A stretch of 64,000 nt of DNA from Planctomycetota bacterium (GCA_014584345.1 JACTNB010000013.1:372001-436000); one strand, 5' to 3'; counted from the stretch's first letter, positions 56,004 to 64,000 are shown. Numbers and translations are program-made. Notes: a model not told the origin generated them from the sequence alone.

Positions 56004-56444
56004 TCAGTCCCGTTCCCCCACCGCATAGAAAAACCGCAGATCCCCCACGGACTGCAATTGCTGCGTCACTTCCTTGATATACCCGGTCGGAATCTGCCCA
56101 CTGGCTTTCAGGAGAACTCCCGTTTTCCCCCGCTGAATTTCGCTGCGGGTCATTTCCAGAATCTCCGGCAGCGTGCGCGCCGGACCGGGCGGATCCCCCG
56201 CGATCAAAATCGGCACGCCATCCTGTTCGATCAGCGAGATCGTCACCTGGCTGTGCTTGTCGATGCCCGTCCCTTGCCGCGCAACCGGCAGGTCGATATC
56301 CGGAGTCGCCTGCATCGTGGAGGTTACCATGAAAAAGATCAGCAGCAGAAACGTGACGTCGATCATCGGAGTGATATCCAGGTCTCCGTCGAATCCACCC
56401 CGTTTGCGCCGTTCTGTCCGGGCACCAAATAATCCCGATTTCAT
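56004..56444 (-). CDS. ExbD/TolR-family protein
   Basis: A 146-residue protein. Its short basic cytoplasmic start leads to the single helix with the key membrane Asp (DITPMIDVTFLLLIFFMVTST), and a periplasmic domain follows. In Exb/Tol systems ExbD works with ExbB in a proton-driven motor for outer-membrane energisation. No exbB or tonB is next to it, so it must pair with a distant partner or act otherwise. The start at 56444 fits the family. Confidence 0.88.
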   Translation of the reverse strand: MKSGLFGARTERRKRGGFDGDLDITPMIDVTFLLLIFFMVTSTMQATPDIDLPVARQGTGIDKHSQVTISLIEQDGVPILIAGDPPGPARTLPEILEMTRSEIQRGKTGVLLKASGQIPTGYIKEVTQQLQSVGDLRFFYAVGERD

Positions 56445-56615
56445 GCGTGCCAAACTCCCAATGGGCTCTGACCCCGGGCGAGCATCCGTTTGCCATGCAC
56501 TCGATGTCGCGCGGACGACTCTCCCACTATACGAAATACCCAAGCCGTCCGCCATGCCTGGCCCCGGGCAAGGCTCGTTCGCATCGATTCGGGGAAACTG
56601 CCAGCGGCAAAAATG

Positions 56616-56629
56616 TCCACTAGAGTGGA
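56616..56629. repeat. Short palindrome TCCACT-NN-AGTGGA
   Basis: TCCACT (56616-56621) and AGTGGA (56624-56629) with a two-base spacer repeat the palindrome at 8135-8148 and 59074-59087. The flanking bases GTCCACT...AGTGGATT are also shared with the 59074 copy. Confidence 0.5.
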
Positions 56630-56710
56630 TTGCTGGCGATTGCGGCAAGAGCGGCCGCTTCTCCGTTTGCCTTTCACCGTCGGGGCACGCGGCGAACCGG
56701 CCTCCCGGGA

Positions 56711-56750
56711 GTTAAAAAACGCGGGGGACATGCACTGTGCATGTCCCCCG
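56711..56750 (-). terminator. Intrinsic terminator after the Cys-rich gene
   Basis: CGGGGGACATGCA (56722-56734) and its perfect complement (56738-56750) form a 13-bp stem with a three-base loop. On the minus strand it is followed by GTTTTTTAAC. It starts 28 bases beyond the stop of the Cys-rich gene. Confidence 0.88.
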
Positions 56751-56778
56751 AAAATTTCAACAGGTCCCTACACCCCGT

Positions 56779-57693
56779 TTATTTCCCGACCAGTTGCAGC
56801 GGCGCGGGCAGCGGCGGCAGAAACGGCTGTGCCGCATTCGGCGTATTGCGGGCCACGTGAGGAATCACATAGCTGGCGGCTCGCGTGCTGCGAGTCGCAA
56901 CCGGGGTGCGTTCCCACGGAATGTGAAGGTCACCGATGGCGACCGGCGATGGTTCGAAACGAAGTTGCGGCAAATTCAGTTCGCCATTCCCTTGAGGTTC
57001 GCTCGTCGGTGCCGGCTCGCGCTTTTCCACGGGAACGAGTGGAGGCGTGGGAACCTTCAGCGATTCCGTGGAACCGGAACCAAAGGGATTGAACGGTGGG
57101 GCTTCCGAACTGTCATTCGAGTTGGAACGAGTCGGCTGCTGAAAACCCTCCTTGTCATCGTAAGTAGAATTGTCGGGTTTGTTCGTGTTCATTTTTTCCA
57201 GGGCCTCGGGATTCACCGTAGGCTTGGAACTTTGGAATGTGGTTGTGGGCGTGGTGGTACTGTTCGAAGGTTGGGGAGTCGTGGTTCCCGACGAGGGGAT
57301 ATAGGCTCCACAATTCCCGGAAGGGCAGTTGCCCGTGCCGCAGGAACTGCAACCAAAGGCTCCGTAACTGCTGCAACTCGAACACGCATTGCAACCCGAG
57401 AACGGAACGAACGAACTGTAATACGGTGTGTATCCCACCCCATAATTACAGGTATTGCAGCTTGAGCAGGGATTGCAACTGGTGCTGGGACTGCAACAGG
57501 CGGACGACGGGAAAAAGGCGCCCCCCCCCATCGGTCCATAAAACGTACGCCTTGGGCCAAACGTCGACCCCACCGGGCCAAAGATGGCATTGTAGGTCCA
57601 GGGGATAATCCCCGCTTCCACGCCCTGTCCGGATGTTGCCAGCAACAGGGCCGACAACCCGCAACAGATCAGTTTCTGAATGCTCTTGTTCAT
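56779..57693 (-). CDS. Secreted Cys-rich, Ser/Thr/Pro-rich protein
   Basis: A 304-residue protein. A signal peptide (about 1-26, CCGLSALLLATSGQGVEA) is followed by an aromatic/Gly region. A Cys cluster with C-x2-C spacing occupies about residues 65-130 (CNPCSSCNTC, CNACSSC, CSSCGTGNCPSGNC). The rest is low-complexity Ser/Thr/Pro/Asn, then a Pro-rich tail. I do not recognise the family. Planctomycete walls include Cys-rich proteins, so an envelope role is possible but unproven. A GAGAGGA lies seven bases before the ATG. Confidence 0.75.
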   Translation of the reverse strand: MNKSIQKLICCGLSALLLATSGQGVEAGIIPWTYNAIFGPVGSTFGPRRTFYGPMGGGAFFPSSACCSPSTSCNPCSSCNTCNYGVGYTPYYSSFVPFSGCNACSSCSSYGAFGCSSCGTGNCPSGNCGAYIPSSGTTTPQPSNSTTTPTTTFQSSKPTVNPEALEKMNTNKPDNSTYDDKEGFQQPTRSNSNDSSEAPPFNPFGSGSTESLKVPTPPLVPVEKREPAPTSEPQGNGELNLPQLRFEPSPVAIGDLHIPWERTPVATRSTRAASYVIPHVARNTPNAAQPFLPPLPAPLQLVGK

Positions 57694-57966
57694 GGGGAAT
57701 CCTCTCTTATGATGTGGCTACTCTCGGTTGACGGTCCCTTTCCTCCTGAAAGAGCGTGTTTTCGAGCGGGGTCGATGCGTCTCCTCGGGCCATGCGTTCC
57801 TGCAAATGCCCTGCTCGCCTGTCATTGTTCACTCGGCAACGCCGCTTAAACAGTGTGCCGGGCCTCCGCCCCGGCAAATGCGAGATAATTATCGTTTGTG
57901 CTTAACTTATTTTTCCCATTTTGTTCCTTGTACACCCGGGAAAACCGGGATGTCAATGATTAACTC

Positions 57967-59043
57967 ATGCCGTCGTTACAATCCGCAGCAGATTTTCGTC
58001 AACTGTTCGAGTTATACCGATCGGAATACACACCTGGTTCCGAAGGATTGATTCCGCTAACCCCAGGTTTCAGCGGCGCACGCGTGTTTACATTGGTGGC
58101 CCCTGCAGGCAATTTTCTGCTCAAGGAGTGGCCCGTCAATGCCATGTCGCCTGAACGCTGGCATGTGATTTGTCACCTCCTCAGGCAAACCGCGGCCCGG
58201 CAGAACACTCCCTTGGCCCTGCCCGTTCCCTCGAAACAGGGGGAATGTTCTGTCTGGCTGGGGCCACATCTGTATCACCTCGAACCGCTGTTGACCGGTT
58301 CTCCTGCCACTTACCCCCTTTCCGAGGCCCGGGTGCTTGCAGCGGCTCGCACACTCTCCCTCTGGCATGTTTCTGCCGCAAACTATGTGCCGGGAGACAT
58401 CGATCGCGGCATTTTGGGCCCGCCTCGTCACGAGATTTCCGCCTCGCTGCGGCGCCGCCGGCAAGTCTTGCTCGCTTCACAGGCCCCCGGTAAGTGGGAA
58501 GACCTGGCTGCCCGCGTGTTTCAACGGGGAGACTTCGAATTGATCGGCTTACTGGCACGGCTGCAGCGATGCTTTCAAGACTGGTCGGACCGCCTGATGC
58601 ACGAATTACAACAGAGTTTGCAAAATCTGCTCCCCGTACAACCCGTCTGGAGGGACCTGTGGCGGGATCATCTGCTGTTCGTGGGCGAGGACGTCACGGG
58701 CCTGATCGACCCCGGAGCCTGTGCCGCCGATTCCGTTCTGACCGATATCACTCGATTGTTCGGTAGCCTGCTGCAAAATCAGACCTCGGCCTGGCAGACG
58801 GCCCTCCAGGAATACGAACGCTGGCGGCCTCTGTCGCCGAGCGAGCGACAACTGCTTCCCACGTTTGACCTGGGCAACCTGCTGTTGAGCGCGCAGCGCT
58901 GCTTCGAATCGTTGCTGCGAGCGTCGGATCCGTTACACCCCACCGCCACACTTGCACCGCGACTGCGCGAGCGACTGCTGGAATACCTGACGCGACTGGA
59001 ACAGTACCGGGAATTCCGCCGGGAATGGTTTGCTTCAAACTAA
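57967..59043 (+). CDS. Aminoglycoside-phosphotransferase-like (APH) small-molecule kinase
   Basis: A 358-residue protein of the APH/choline-kinase fold. An N-lobe Lys is visible in GNFLLKEWP. The catalytic segment appears as VWRDLWRDHLLFVGEDVTGLIDPGA at about 228-250, where the usual HGDLHxxN has become LWRDHLL. The metal-binding Asp (LIDPG) is kept. The loss of the catalytic-loop His-Gly-Asp makes activity uncertain. The substrate is unknown; resistance is not implied. It is convergent with the DtxR-type gene. Confidence 0.75.
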   Translation: MPSLQSAADFRQLFELYRSEYTPGSEGLIPLTPGFSGARVFTLVAPAGNFLLKEWPVNAMSPERWHVICHLLRQTAARQNTPLALPVPSKQGECSVWLGPHLYHLEPLLTGSPATYPLSEARVLAAARTLSLWHVSAANYVPGDIDRGILGPPRHEISASLRRRRQVLLASQAPGKWEDLAARVFQRGDFELIGLLARLQRCFQDWSDRLMHELQQSLQNLLPVQPVWRDLWRDHLLFVGEDVTGLIDPGACAADSVLTDITRLFGSLLQNQTSAWQTALQEYERWRPLSPSERQLLPTFDLGNLLLSAQRCFESLLRASDPLHPTATLAPRLRERLLEYLTRLEQYREFRREWFASN

Positions 59044-59073
59044 ATGCTCATGCACGTCTTGTGCCAAAGAAGG

Positions 59074-59087
59074 TCCACTGGAGTGGA
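59074..59087. repeat. Short palindrome TCCACT-NN-AGTGGA
   Basis: This third copy (TCCACT 59074-59079, AGTGGA 59082-59087) lies 30 bases after the APH-like gene. GCGGCTAG, the end of a family A arm, follows about 60 bases on, as a family A arm also follows the copy at 8135. Confidence 0.5.
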
Positions 59088-59255
59088 TTAAACTGGGGGG
59101 CATGAGCTTGCATGCCAGCTCCGATTCTTCGCGGCCGCGGCTAGTTTGCGCGGACGAGTTTCGCATTTGCTCGGTTCCCCAGTCGGATCGCAAGTTCCAT
59201 CGGCACGGTCAGGCGAATAGAAGACCAAGGGATCGTGAGCACAGCGTACTACGCG

Positions 59256-59945
59256 CTACGCGGACTCCTGCCGCGGTTCCGCGAGCACTTCCACCAGCAG
59301 GTCCTGGGCAGCGGATAATCCGAGTGGGATCGAGAGGTTGTCGCTGTTGACTGTCATCAAGCCTGCCTCCTCGGATTTCTGAACGACGGTTCCCACGGTG
59401 CCTATCTGGAAATTGACATCGGTCAGGTAACGGAGAAATTCCGGGGCCTGATTCATTACGCGGATCAGCTTGATGGTCGAACCCACGGGGCTGCTGCCGA
59501 GAGGGACACCGTGATTCACGTCCAGCCGCATTTCGCCATCTTGCCCGGGGATGGGGTCGCCATGCGGATCGACGGCGGGATGCCCGAGGAAGGCATCGAT
59601 ATGATCGATCAGGAAATCGCTGACGGAGTGTTCGAGGTTTTCCGCTTCCTCGTGAACCTGGTCCCAGGTCAACTGCAGCGTTTGCACCAGAAACAGTTCG
59701 ATGAGACGATGCCGACGCAGCATGCGCATGGCAAGCGTCCGCCCGGAGGGGGTCAGCGTGACTCCCGCATAGGGTTTGTAATGGACTAACTGGGAATCGG
59801 CGAGCGTTTTCAGCATGCTGGTGACGGTCCCGGGCGAGACCTCCATCGCCTCCGCAAGTTGCCCGGTGGCGACATTCAGCTCTCCGCTGCTGTTTCCCAG
59901 CAGCAGAATGGTCTTGAGATAATTTTCGACGGTCAAGCTGGCCAT
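59256..59945 (-). CDS. DtxR/MntR-family metal-dependent regulator
   Basis: A 229-residue regulator. A winged helix-turn-helix occupies about 1-70 (TVENYLKTILLL, then VSPGTVTSMLKTLADSQLV). The metal-binding and dimerisation domain follows, with His/Glu/Cys-position residues (RRHRLIELFLVQ, DQVHEEAENLEHSVSD, HPAVDPHGDPIP). A C-terminal FeoA/SH3-like domain starts near 155. Such proteins repress iron or manganese uptake when metal is present. No metal transporter is adjacent, so the regulon is unknown. A strong GGAGGGG precedes the ATG. Confidence 0.92.
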   Translation of the reverse strand: MASLTVENYLKTILLLGNSSGELNVATGQLAEAMEVSPGTVTSMLKTLADSQLVHYKPYAGVTLTPSGRTLAMRMLRRHRLIELFLVQTLQLTWDQVHEEAENLEHSVSDFLIDHIDAFLGHPAVDPHGDPIPGQDGEMRLDVNHGVPLGSSPVGSTIKLIRVMNQAPEFLRYLTDVNFQIGTVGTVVQKSEEAGLMTVNSDNLSIPLGLSAAQDLLVEVLAEPRQESA

Positions 59946-60078
59946 GTGCCCCCTCCGCGGGCGAAATCCTGTGGAATGCGGAATCGGCGGGACATGCCTC
60001 GACGAGAGTGGACTGCCTGCTCCCCCGGCTTGCCCGCCGCGTGATTGCCCCGGCCCAGGGTGTCGTGGCAGTCCTGTT

Positions 60079-60801
60079 TTACCATGGAAGGCGGCGAATG
60101 TCGATGAACTCTCCGGAGGGAACCCGCTGGCGAGCCTCTGTAAACAGGGAGGCCAGACGGGGGGCAAGCACCTCGGGCCGGGGCATCTGGTCGGTGTGCC
60201 GCCGCTGTTTCAGGGAGGCAAGTGTGGGGAACCGTTCTTCCCCGGGGAGCTGGCACAAATACTCCTGCATTGCCGTTTCGACGGGCCCCGGGGCCACCGC
60301 CGTGAAATGCGTCGCCGGGGTTTCCGCCGCGTACAGGCGAATCAGCATGTTCAACGCCGCCTTTGAAATGGCATACGCGTTCCAGCCCCGATTCCCATGG
60401 ATTCCTGCCCCCGATGAAATCGCCACGACCTGGGTAACAACCGGTATCTGGCTCAGCAGCCAGTCCAGCAACACCTTGTTTGCCCACAGATTCACGTTCA
60501 GCACGTGCTGGCACTCCTCCAGGCGGGCCTCGCGCATGTCTCCAAACGGGCTGAGGATCCCCGCATTCAGAATCACCAGGTCGCATCGGTCCACTCCTGC
60601 GCACAATCGCGACAGCCCCCCGGTGATGCCGTCCAGATCGGACAGATCGATCGGTTCGAAGTGAAACCCCTCGGCCTCGCGGAACTGTTCGGGTCGGCGG
60701 CGACTGCAGCCGAGCACGTCCGCCCCCTCGGCCAGATAATGACCGGCAAACGCCGCCCCAAGCCCCGCGCTCACTCCCGTAATCAAGACCGTTTGCGTCA
60801 T
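60079..60801 (-). CDS. Short-chain dehydrogenase/reductase
   Basis: A 240-residue SDR. The cofactor loop TGVSAGLG is at 8-15, NAG at 79-81, and the catalytic Ser130, Tyr143 and Lys147 (AYAISK) are in place. The Arg/Ser-rich start of the second strand (GCSRRR) favours NADPH. The substrate is unknown. It lies 133 bases upstream of the DtxR-type gene on the same strand. Confidence 0.92.
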   Translation of the reverse strand: MTQTVLITGVSAGLGAAFAGHYLAEGADVLGCSRRRPEQFREAEGFHFEPIDLSDLDGITGGLSRLCAGVDRCDLVILNAGILSPFGDMREARLEECQHVLNVNLWANKVLLDWLLSQIPVVTQVVAISSGAGIHGNRGWNAYAISKAALNMLIRLYAAETPATHFTAVAPGPVETAMQEYLCQLPGEERFPTLASLKQRRHTDQMPRPEVLAPRLASLFTEARQRVPSGEFIDIRRLPW

Positions 60802-60914
60802 CGGGCCGTTTCCTTGTCGAGGACTCTCGTGTTCGTGCGGGAGAACGCCTGCTGGACAGGATGCCCTGGTCGCGGACCCGCATGCCGTGTATTACAGTCC
60901 ATTCCGGGGAAGAT

Positions 60915-61502
60915 TCATGATTTCGGCCGAGCGGACCACCAGGCGGGCTCGGCGAACAACGCATGCACCGCACATTCGAAGCCGGGAAGTAACTCGGGTT
61001 GACTCAATAGATCGTGGACCGCGAGCGTGCGTTGCGTGCCGGACTGATTCACGGTCACCACTTCTTGCGGTCGGGGATCGATCAGCCAGACCGCCAGCAC
61101 GCCCCAGGCCAGGTAATCCTGCACCCTGCGGGCACTCTGCACGCGACGATCCGCCGTCGAAATCAGTTCTATCACCAGTTCGGGAACCTGGGTGGTATAT
61201 GGCTTGTCCGTCTCCGCGAAGCGGGTCCCCGTGAGAAAATAACAGGCGGCGGGAAATCGCATGGTGTCGGGGTCTGTTTCCATCAGCATCCCCAGATCGA
61301 AGCAGGCATATCCCGGACCATTCTGCTCGATGTAGCTTGCCAGGGCCTTCGACAAATTCAGCAGGGTCGTACCATGGTCGAGATCGGGAGGTTGGAGCAG
61401 TTGCACCTTCCCCGCTTCGAGTTCCGCCCATTGCCCGCTTTCGGGCATATCAAAACGGGCTTCGAGAAACTGTTCCGCGGATAACAAGGGACCATCAAGC
61501 AT
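60915..61502 (-). CDS. Uma2-family protein with a degenerate nuclease site
   Basis: A 195-residue protein of the Uma2 (DUF820) PD-(D/E)xK-like family, common in cyanobacteria and planctomycetes. The family shape is clear: LSKALASYIEQ, then VPELVIELIS, then VQDYLAWGVLAVWLIDP. The usual R-x-PD-xxF motif reads MRFPAACYF, so the first metal Asp is replaced by Ala, and the usual Lys before DYL is Arg. It is therefore probably not an active nuclease. The start at 61502 fits the family. Confidence 0.85.
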   Translation of the reverse strand: MLDGPLLSAEQFLEARFDMPESGQWAELEAGKVQLLQPPDLDHGTTLLNLSKALASYIEQNGPGYACFDLGMLMETDPDTMRFPAACYFLTGTRFAETDKPYTTQVPELVIELISTADRRVQSARRVQDYLAWGVLAVWLIDPRPQEVVTVNQSGTQRTLAVHDLLSQPELLPGFECAVHALFAEPAWWSARPKS

Positions 61503-61629
61503 GGAATCGGCCAGAACTGGGTTGCGGGAAGATGATCTGAAAGTCGGCGTCCAGGGAAAAGGGGCCCCCCGGTATCCCCTCCTCAGATTACTTTCCCCAA
61601 ACCGCTCGATGCAAGCAGGTCCCTGTTTT

Positions 61630-61867
61630 CAGCGCAAACAGTTTCCAATGCTGTAAATTTTGCCTCGAAAATGCCCAGAAAACTAGCCACGCCCCTCAGG
61701 AAGCGGGCCAAGCGGGCGGTTTCTCAAGGAACACTCCTGGGACACCACAGCAATTCTGGCTAAGTATTGCGATATCCCGGGCCCCAGCCTGGCCCGCTTC
61801 CTGGCGGGCGCGGCTAGTTCGTCGTAGTCCGCAATCCTGATTTATTGACCCGGGTGAGAAATCCGGG
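61630..61867 (+). repeat. MITE-like repeat family A, copy abutting nrfA
   Basis: The right tip GTGAGAAATCCGGG ends at 61867, the base before the nrfA stop codon complement. The 28-base arms at 61683-61710 and 61790-61817 are reverse complements with three mismatches. The inner spacer matches the copy at 24424-24665 (GCAATTCTGGC versus ATCAATTCTGGC, and similar). The left flank GTAAATTTTGCCTCGAAAAT matches the 7871-7980 copy, but the left tip is degraded. The rest of the gap (61503-61629) shows nothing. Confidence 0.72.
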
Positions 61868-63502
61868 TCAGTCCCTTGCGGTCTCTGGAGCGTCGGGGAG
61901 TTGGCCCGCCGGGCGTTGCAGGCGTCCCTGCAATCGATAGGCCCGCGCCTGGGCTTGACGGGCCAGGTCAATCGATTCGGCGAGAATCCGCGCGGCTTCC
62001 TGATCGGCATGAAAGCCTTTCGAGTTCTCGCTGCTGACAAAATCGAGCCTCCACATCGCCTGCTTTTGCAGTTCAAACAGGGGTTGCAGTTCTTCCGGGG
62101 TGGGCGTGAAGGTTTGTACTTCCCGGATGGCATCGAGCATGTCGGTCATCGCGAGGGCTACACTGTCCATCAGTTTCTGCGTGCGGGCCTGAATGATTTC
62201 CACTCGATTCTTGAGTTCTTCCTCGGGAACCCGATGGCATACCTGGCAGGCCCGATTGATATTCAGCAGGGGGCTGCGGACCGAATGGTTGCTGACTTTC
62301 GTGGCCCCCTGCCGTTCGTAGGGCATGTGGCAGTCGGCACAACTGACCCCCGCACGGGCATGAATCCCCTGGCTCCAGAGCTCGAATTCGGGATGCTGGG
62401 CCTTGTAAACAGGAGCCCCTGTTTCGCTATGCAGATAGTCGTAAAACGGAGTGTCGTCCGGAAAACGATGTTCGTCGAGTGTCCGTTCGATTTGTTCCAC
62501 CTTCAGCCCATGCCTCCAGGGGTAGAACAGGGTGTCTCGTGTCGAACAATAATATTCCACGTGGCACTGGGCACATACAAACGTGCGCATTTCCTGGCGG
62601 CTGGCCAGTTCATTCGGATCATAAGCCTGCTGGCGTGAACCCTCGCGCCACTGCCGGATGCTGGGAAGGTGCGCGACTTCGTCCTCGCTGGCAGCCAGAT
62701 CCGCAATCCCCTGCAGGAAGCCCGGCCGAGTGATTCTCAGACGCAACGTGCGGGGTTCGTGGCAATCCACGCAACTGACGGGATGTGCTTTCCCCACGCA
62801 AGGGGTCGCGGCATCGTCACACAGGGAGGTCGGTGTTTTCAGCAGTTCCGCATGCGCGGAGGTATAATCGAGTTTGCCCGCCAGGCGGAAACCCTCCAGC
62901 ACGCTGGGCCAGTCGAAGTCTTGGGCCAGATCCTCGGGCGAGACAGACAACTGCCGAGCCGCGCGCCCCAACCGCCGATAGGTCGGAATCACGGAAGCAT
63001 GGCAATGAAGGCAGGCACCGCTTTGTGTCGCTTCGGTCACACGTCGCGTCTGCTCCTGATCCGACAGCATGAAGGCGTGCCCACGGGCCTCTCGATAATC
63101 AATGCTGAACGCGTAACCGGCGTACAGACGCTTCAGCCAGGGAAATTGCTCCAGCTTGCTGGGGGGCAGGGCACTGGAACCCCCGTGTTCGGTCCGTTCC
63201 AAGTCGACGGCTGTGAGATAGGTGTCGTACTGATATGGCCAGTTGATACCCCAGGGGGCAGGATTGGTCGTCAATTCATCGACCTCCACGATGCGCAGCG
63301 AGGGACGCGTGGCTTCCTGACGCCGCTCGAAGATCGACAACAAAATGCCTAAGACCACCAGGTTGACCAGCAGCGTCCCGACGAACAGGGATACCAGCAG
63401 CCAGAACATCCGGAATTTGGCCCGCTTGGTGCGCGTAACCGTCGCATTCTGGGAAGCCGGCTCGCCGGAGGGAGGGACTGCGGAAGGAGCACTGTCGCTC
63501 AT
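61868..63502 (-). CDS. nrfA: Pentaheme ammonia-forming nitrite reductase, catalytic subunit
   Basis: A 544-residue NrfA that reduces nitrite to ammonium with six electrons. Five c-type heme sites are CLHCH (164-168), CVDCH (244-248), CAQCH (310-314), CADCH (388-392) and CQVCH (419-423). The active-site heme carries CxxCH instead of the common CxxCK. Catalytic residues match by motif: Arg140 (ARGHAF), Tyr317/318 (CHVEYY) and His370 (AQHPE). An N-terminal helix (31-56) appears uncleaved, so the enzyme is membrane anchored. It follows nrfH by 78 bases. Confidence 0.94.
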   Translation of the reverse strand: MSDSAPSAVPPSGEPASQNATVTRTKRAKFRMFWLLVSLFVGTLLVNLVVLGILLSIFERRQEATRPSLRIVEVDELTTNPAPWGINWPYQYDTYLTAVDLERTEHGGSSALPPSKLEQFPWLKRLYAGYAFSIDYREARGHAFMLSDQEQTRRVTEATQSGACLHCHASVIPTYRRLGRAARQLSVSPEDLAQDFDWPSVLEGFRLAGKLDYTSAHAELLKTPTSLCDDAATPCVGKAHPVSCVDCHEPRTLRLRITRPGFLQGIADLAASEDEVAHLPSIRQWREGSRQQAYDPNELASRQEMRTFVCAQCHVEYYCSTRDTLFYPWRHGLKVEQIERTLDEHRFPDDTPFYDYLHSETGAPVYKAQHPEFELWSQGIHARAGVSCADCHMPYERQGATKVSNHSVRSPLLNINRACQVCHRVPEEELKNRVEIIQARTQKLMDSVALAMTDMLDAIREVQTFTPTPEELQPLFELQKQAMWRLDFVSSENSKGFHADQEAARILAESIDLARQAQARAYRLQGRLQRPAGQLPDAPETARD

Positions 63503-63580
63503 GTCGGACCTTATCTACGTTCGAGATCTGTGTTCGTGTACGAATAAACCTGGCCGACCATGGGGCAGGAAAAACGGGAG

Positions 63581-64000
63581 TCACTGCCTGGAATGCCCCA
63601 TCCCCTGGTGACAATGCAGGCAGGATAACATCTCCTCCGGCCTTTCATTCCCGCGGATTTCGTGAACAAAATCCTTGTGGCAATGCAGGCACGATGCTTC
63701 GGCGACACGCCGATTTCTTTCCTTGATCTGGATTGGCTCGTGAAAATTGTCCAGTGTGAATGCCAGCGAGTGAAAGAAGCCATTATCCAGCTTTGTGACC
63801 CATTTGCCGAGGGGATCGTGTGGCAGATGACAGTCGTTGCAGGCCGCGACATGGTGATGACTTGATTTCTGCCAGTCGTCGAAATGCGCCTGCATAATGT
63901 GGCAATTCGCGCAGCTCTGGGGATTGTTGCTCAGATAACTGGCCCCCTGCCCATATCCGAACGTAAACACCCCCACGCCACACAACATCCCCAGCAGGGC
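63581..64000 (-). CDS. nrfH: NrfH-type tetraheme quinol dehydrogenase, 5' end outside the window
   Basis: The frame runs to the right edge, so the first part of the N-terminal helix is missing (visible as ALLGMLCGVGVFTF). Four c-type heme sites remain: CANCH followed by Met two residues on (CHIM), CNDCH, CLHCH and CLHCH. This is the NapC/NirT layout that passes electrons from quinol to NrfA. Its position directly before nrfA confirms the pairing. Confidence 0.93.
   Translation of the reverse strand, partial: ALLGMLCGVGVFTFGYGQGASYLSNNPQSCANCHIMQAHFDDWQKSSHHHVAACNDCHLPHDPLGKWVTKLDNGFFHSLAFTLDNFHEPIQIKERNRRVAEASCLHCHKDFVHEIRGNERPEEMLSCLHCHQGMGHSRQ

Larger units (their letters stand above)
56445..56778. 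other. Intergenic region with palindrome and terminator
   Basis: No gene is supported in these 334 bases between two minus-strand genes. They contain the short palindrome at 56616-56629 and the strong terminator at 56711-56750, so the exbD gene must have its own promoter in the left half, which I could not pick out. Confidence 0.5.

Overview
The window reads as a chromosomal segment of a moderately GC-rich member of the Planctomycetota. The assignment rests on family content: two DUF1559 proteins with prepilin-type N-termini and H-x9-DG C-termini (1778-2884, 25665-26726), a PSD1/DUF1549/DUF1553 cytochrome-like protein followed by a twin-arginine DUF1501 protein (32792-36599), a DUF1598-type secreted protein (29870-31270), two Cys-rich secreted proteins, and two giant secreted/membrane proteins. 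I cannot resolve the genus. No rRNA, tRNA, CRISPR array, integrase or transposase gene was seen.

Layout. 1-4452: a cut-off membrane gene, a PepSY-TM protein, DUF1559, a Cys-rich protein and purN, all on the minus strand. 4624-11034: a membrane protein, divergent trxA, a long coiled-coil protein, a 0.7 kb repeat-rich gap, and an M16 peptidase pair in which only the second protein keeps the zinc site. 11309-22770: two adjacent giant genes (1191 and about 2610 aa) that share a recurring module. 22889-25046: M17 leucyl aminopeptidase and a gamma-glutamylcyclotransferase-like gene, separated by a nested MITE-like repeat. 25135-32484: lipoprotein, DUF1559, C45-type acyltransferase/hydrolase with an in-frame minisatellite, a small conserved-looking protein, DUF1598 and a propeller-like secreted protein. 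32792-42039: PSD1/DUF1501 pair, IscA-type Fe-S carrier, PIN-PhoH ATPase, terpene-cyclase-fold secreted protein, then the minus-strand run ispF-ruvC-mogA. 42414-48188: DsbD, FHA protein, an unknown protein, RarA. 48411-55773: an ABC exporter (LolD-like ATPase plus a large FtsX-type permease, 4-base overlap) and a DUF3311-Na+/solute symporter-thioesterase operon with 4-base overlaps. 56004-61502: ExbD, Cys-rich secreted protein, APH-like kinase, DtxR/MntR-type regulator, SDR, Uma2-family protein. 61868-64000: NrfA and the start-truncated NrfH of an ammonifying nitrite reductase.

Common themes. Envelope redox and metal handling recur: DsbD, TrxA, Cys-rich exported proteins, NrfHA, PepSY-TM, IscA and DtxR. 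The housekeeping genes (purN, trxA, ruvC, ispF, mogA, rarA, pepA) are ordinary.

The most unusual items are the giant two-gene locus at 11309-22770, whose second gene looks like a fusion with an internal signal peptide and a DUF1559-like motif, and a non-coding repeat family. The repeat has about 14-bp terminal inverted repeats, 28-bp internal arms and a CTAG insertion site. Its copies lie at 7871-7980, 24370-24685 (one nested in another) and 61630-61867, with isolated arms at 8175 and 52899.
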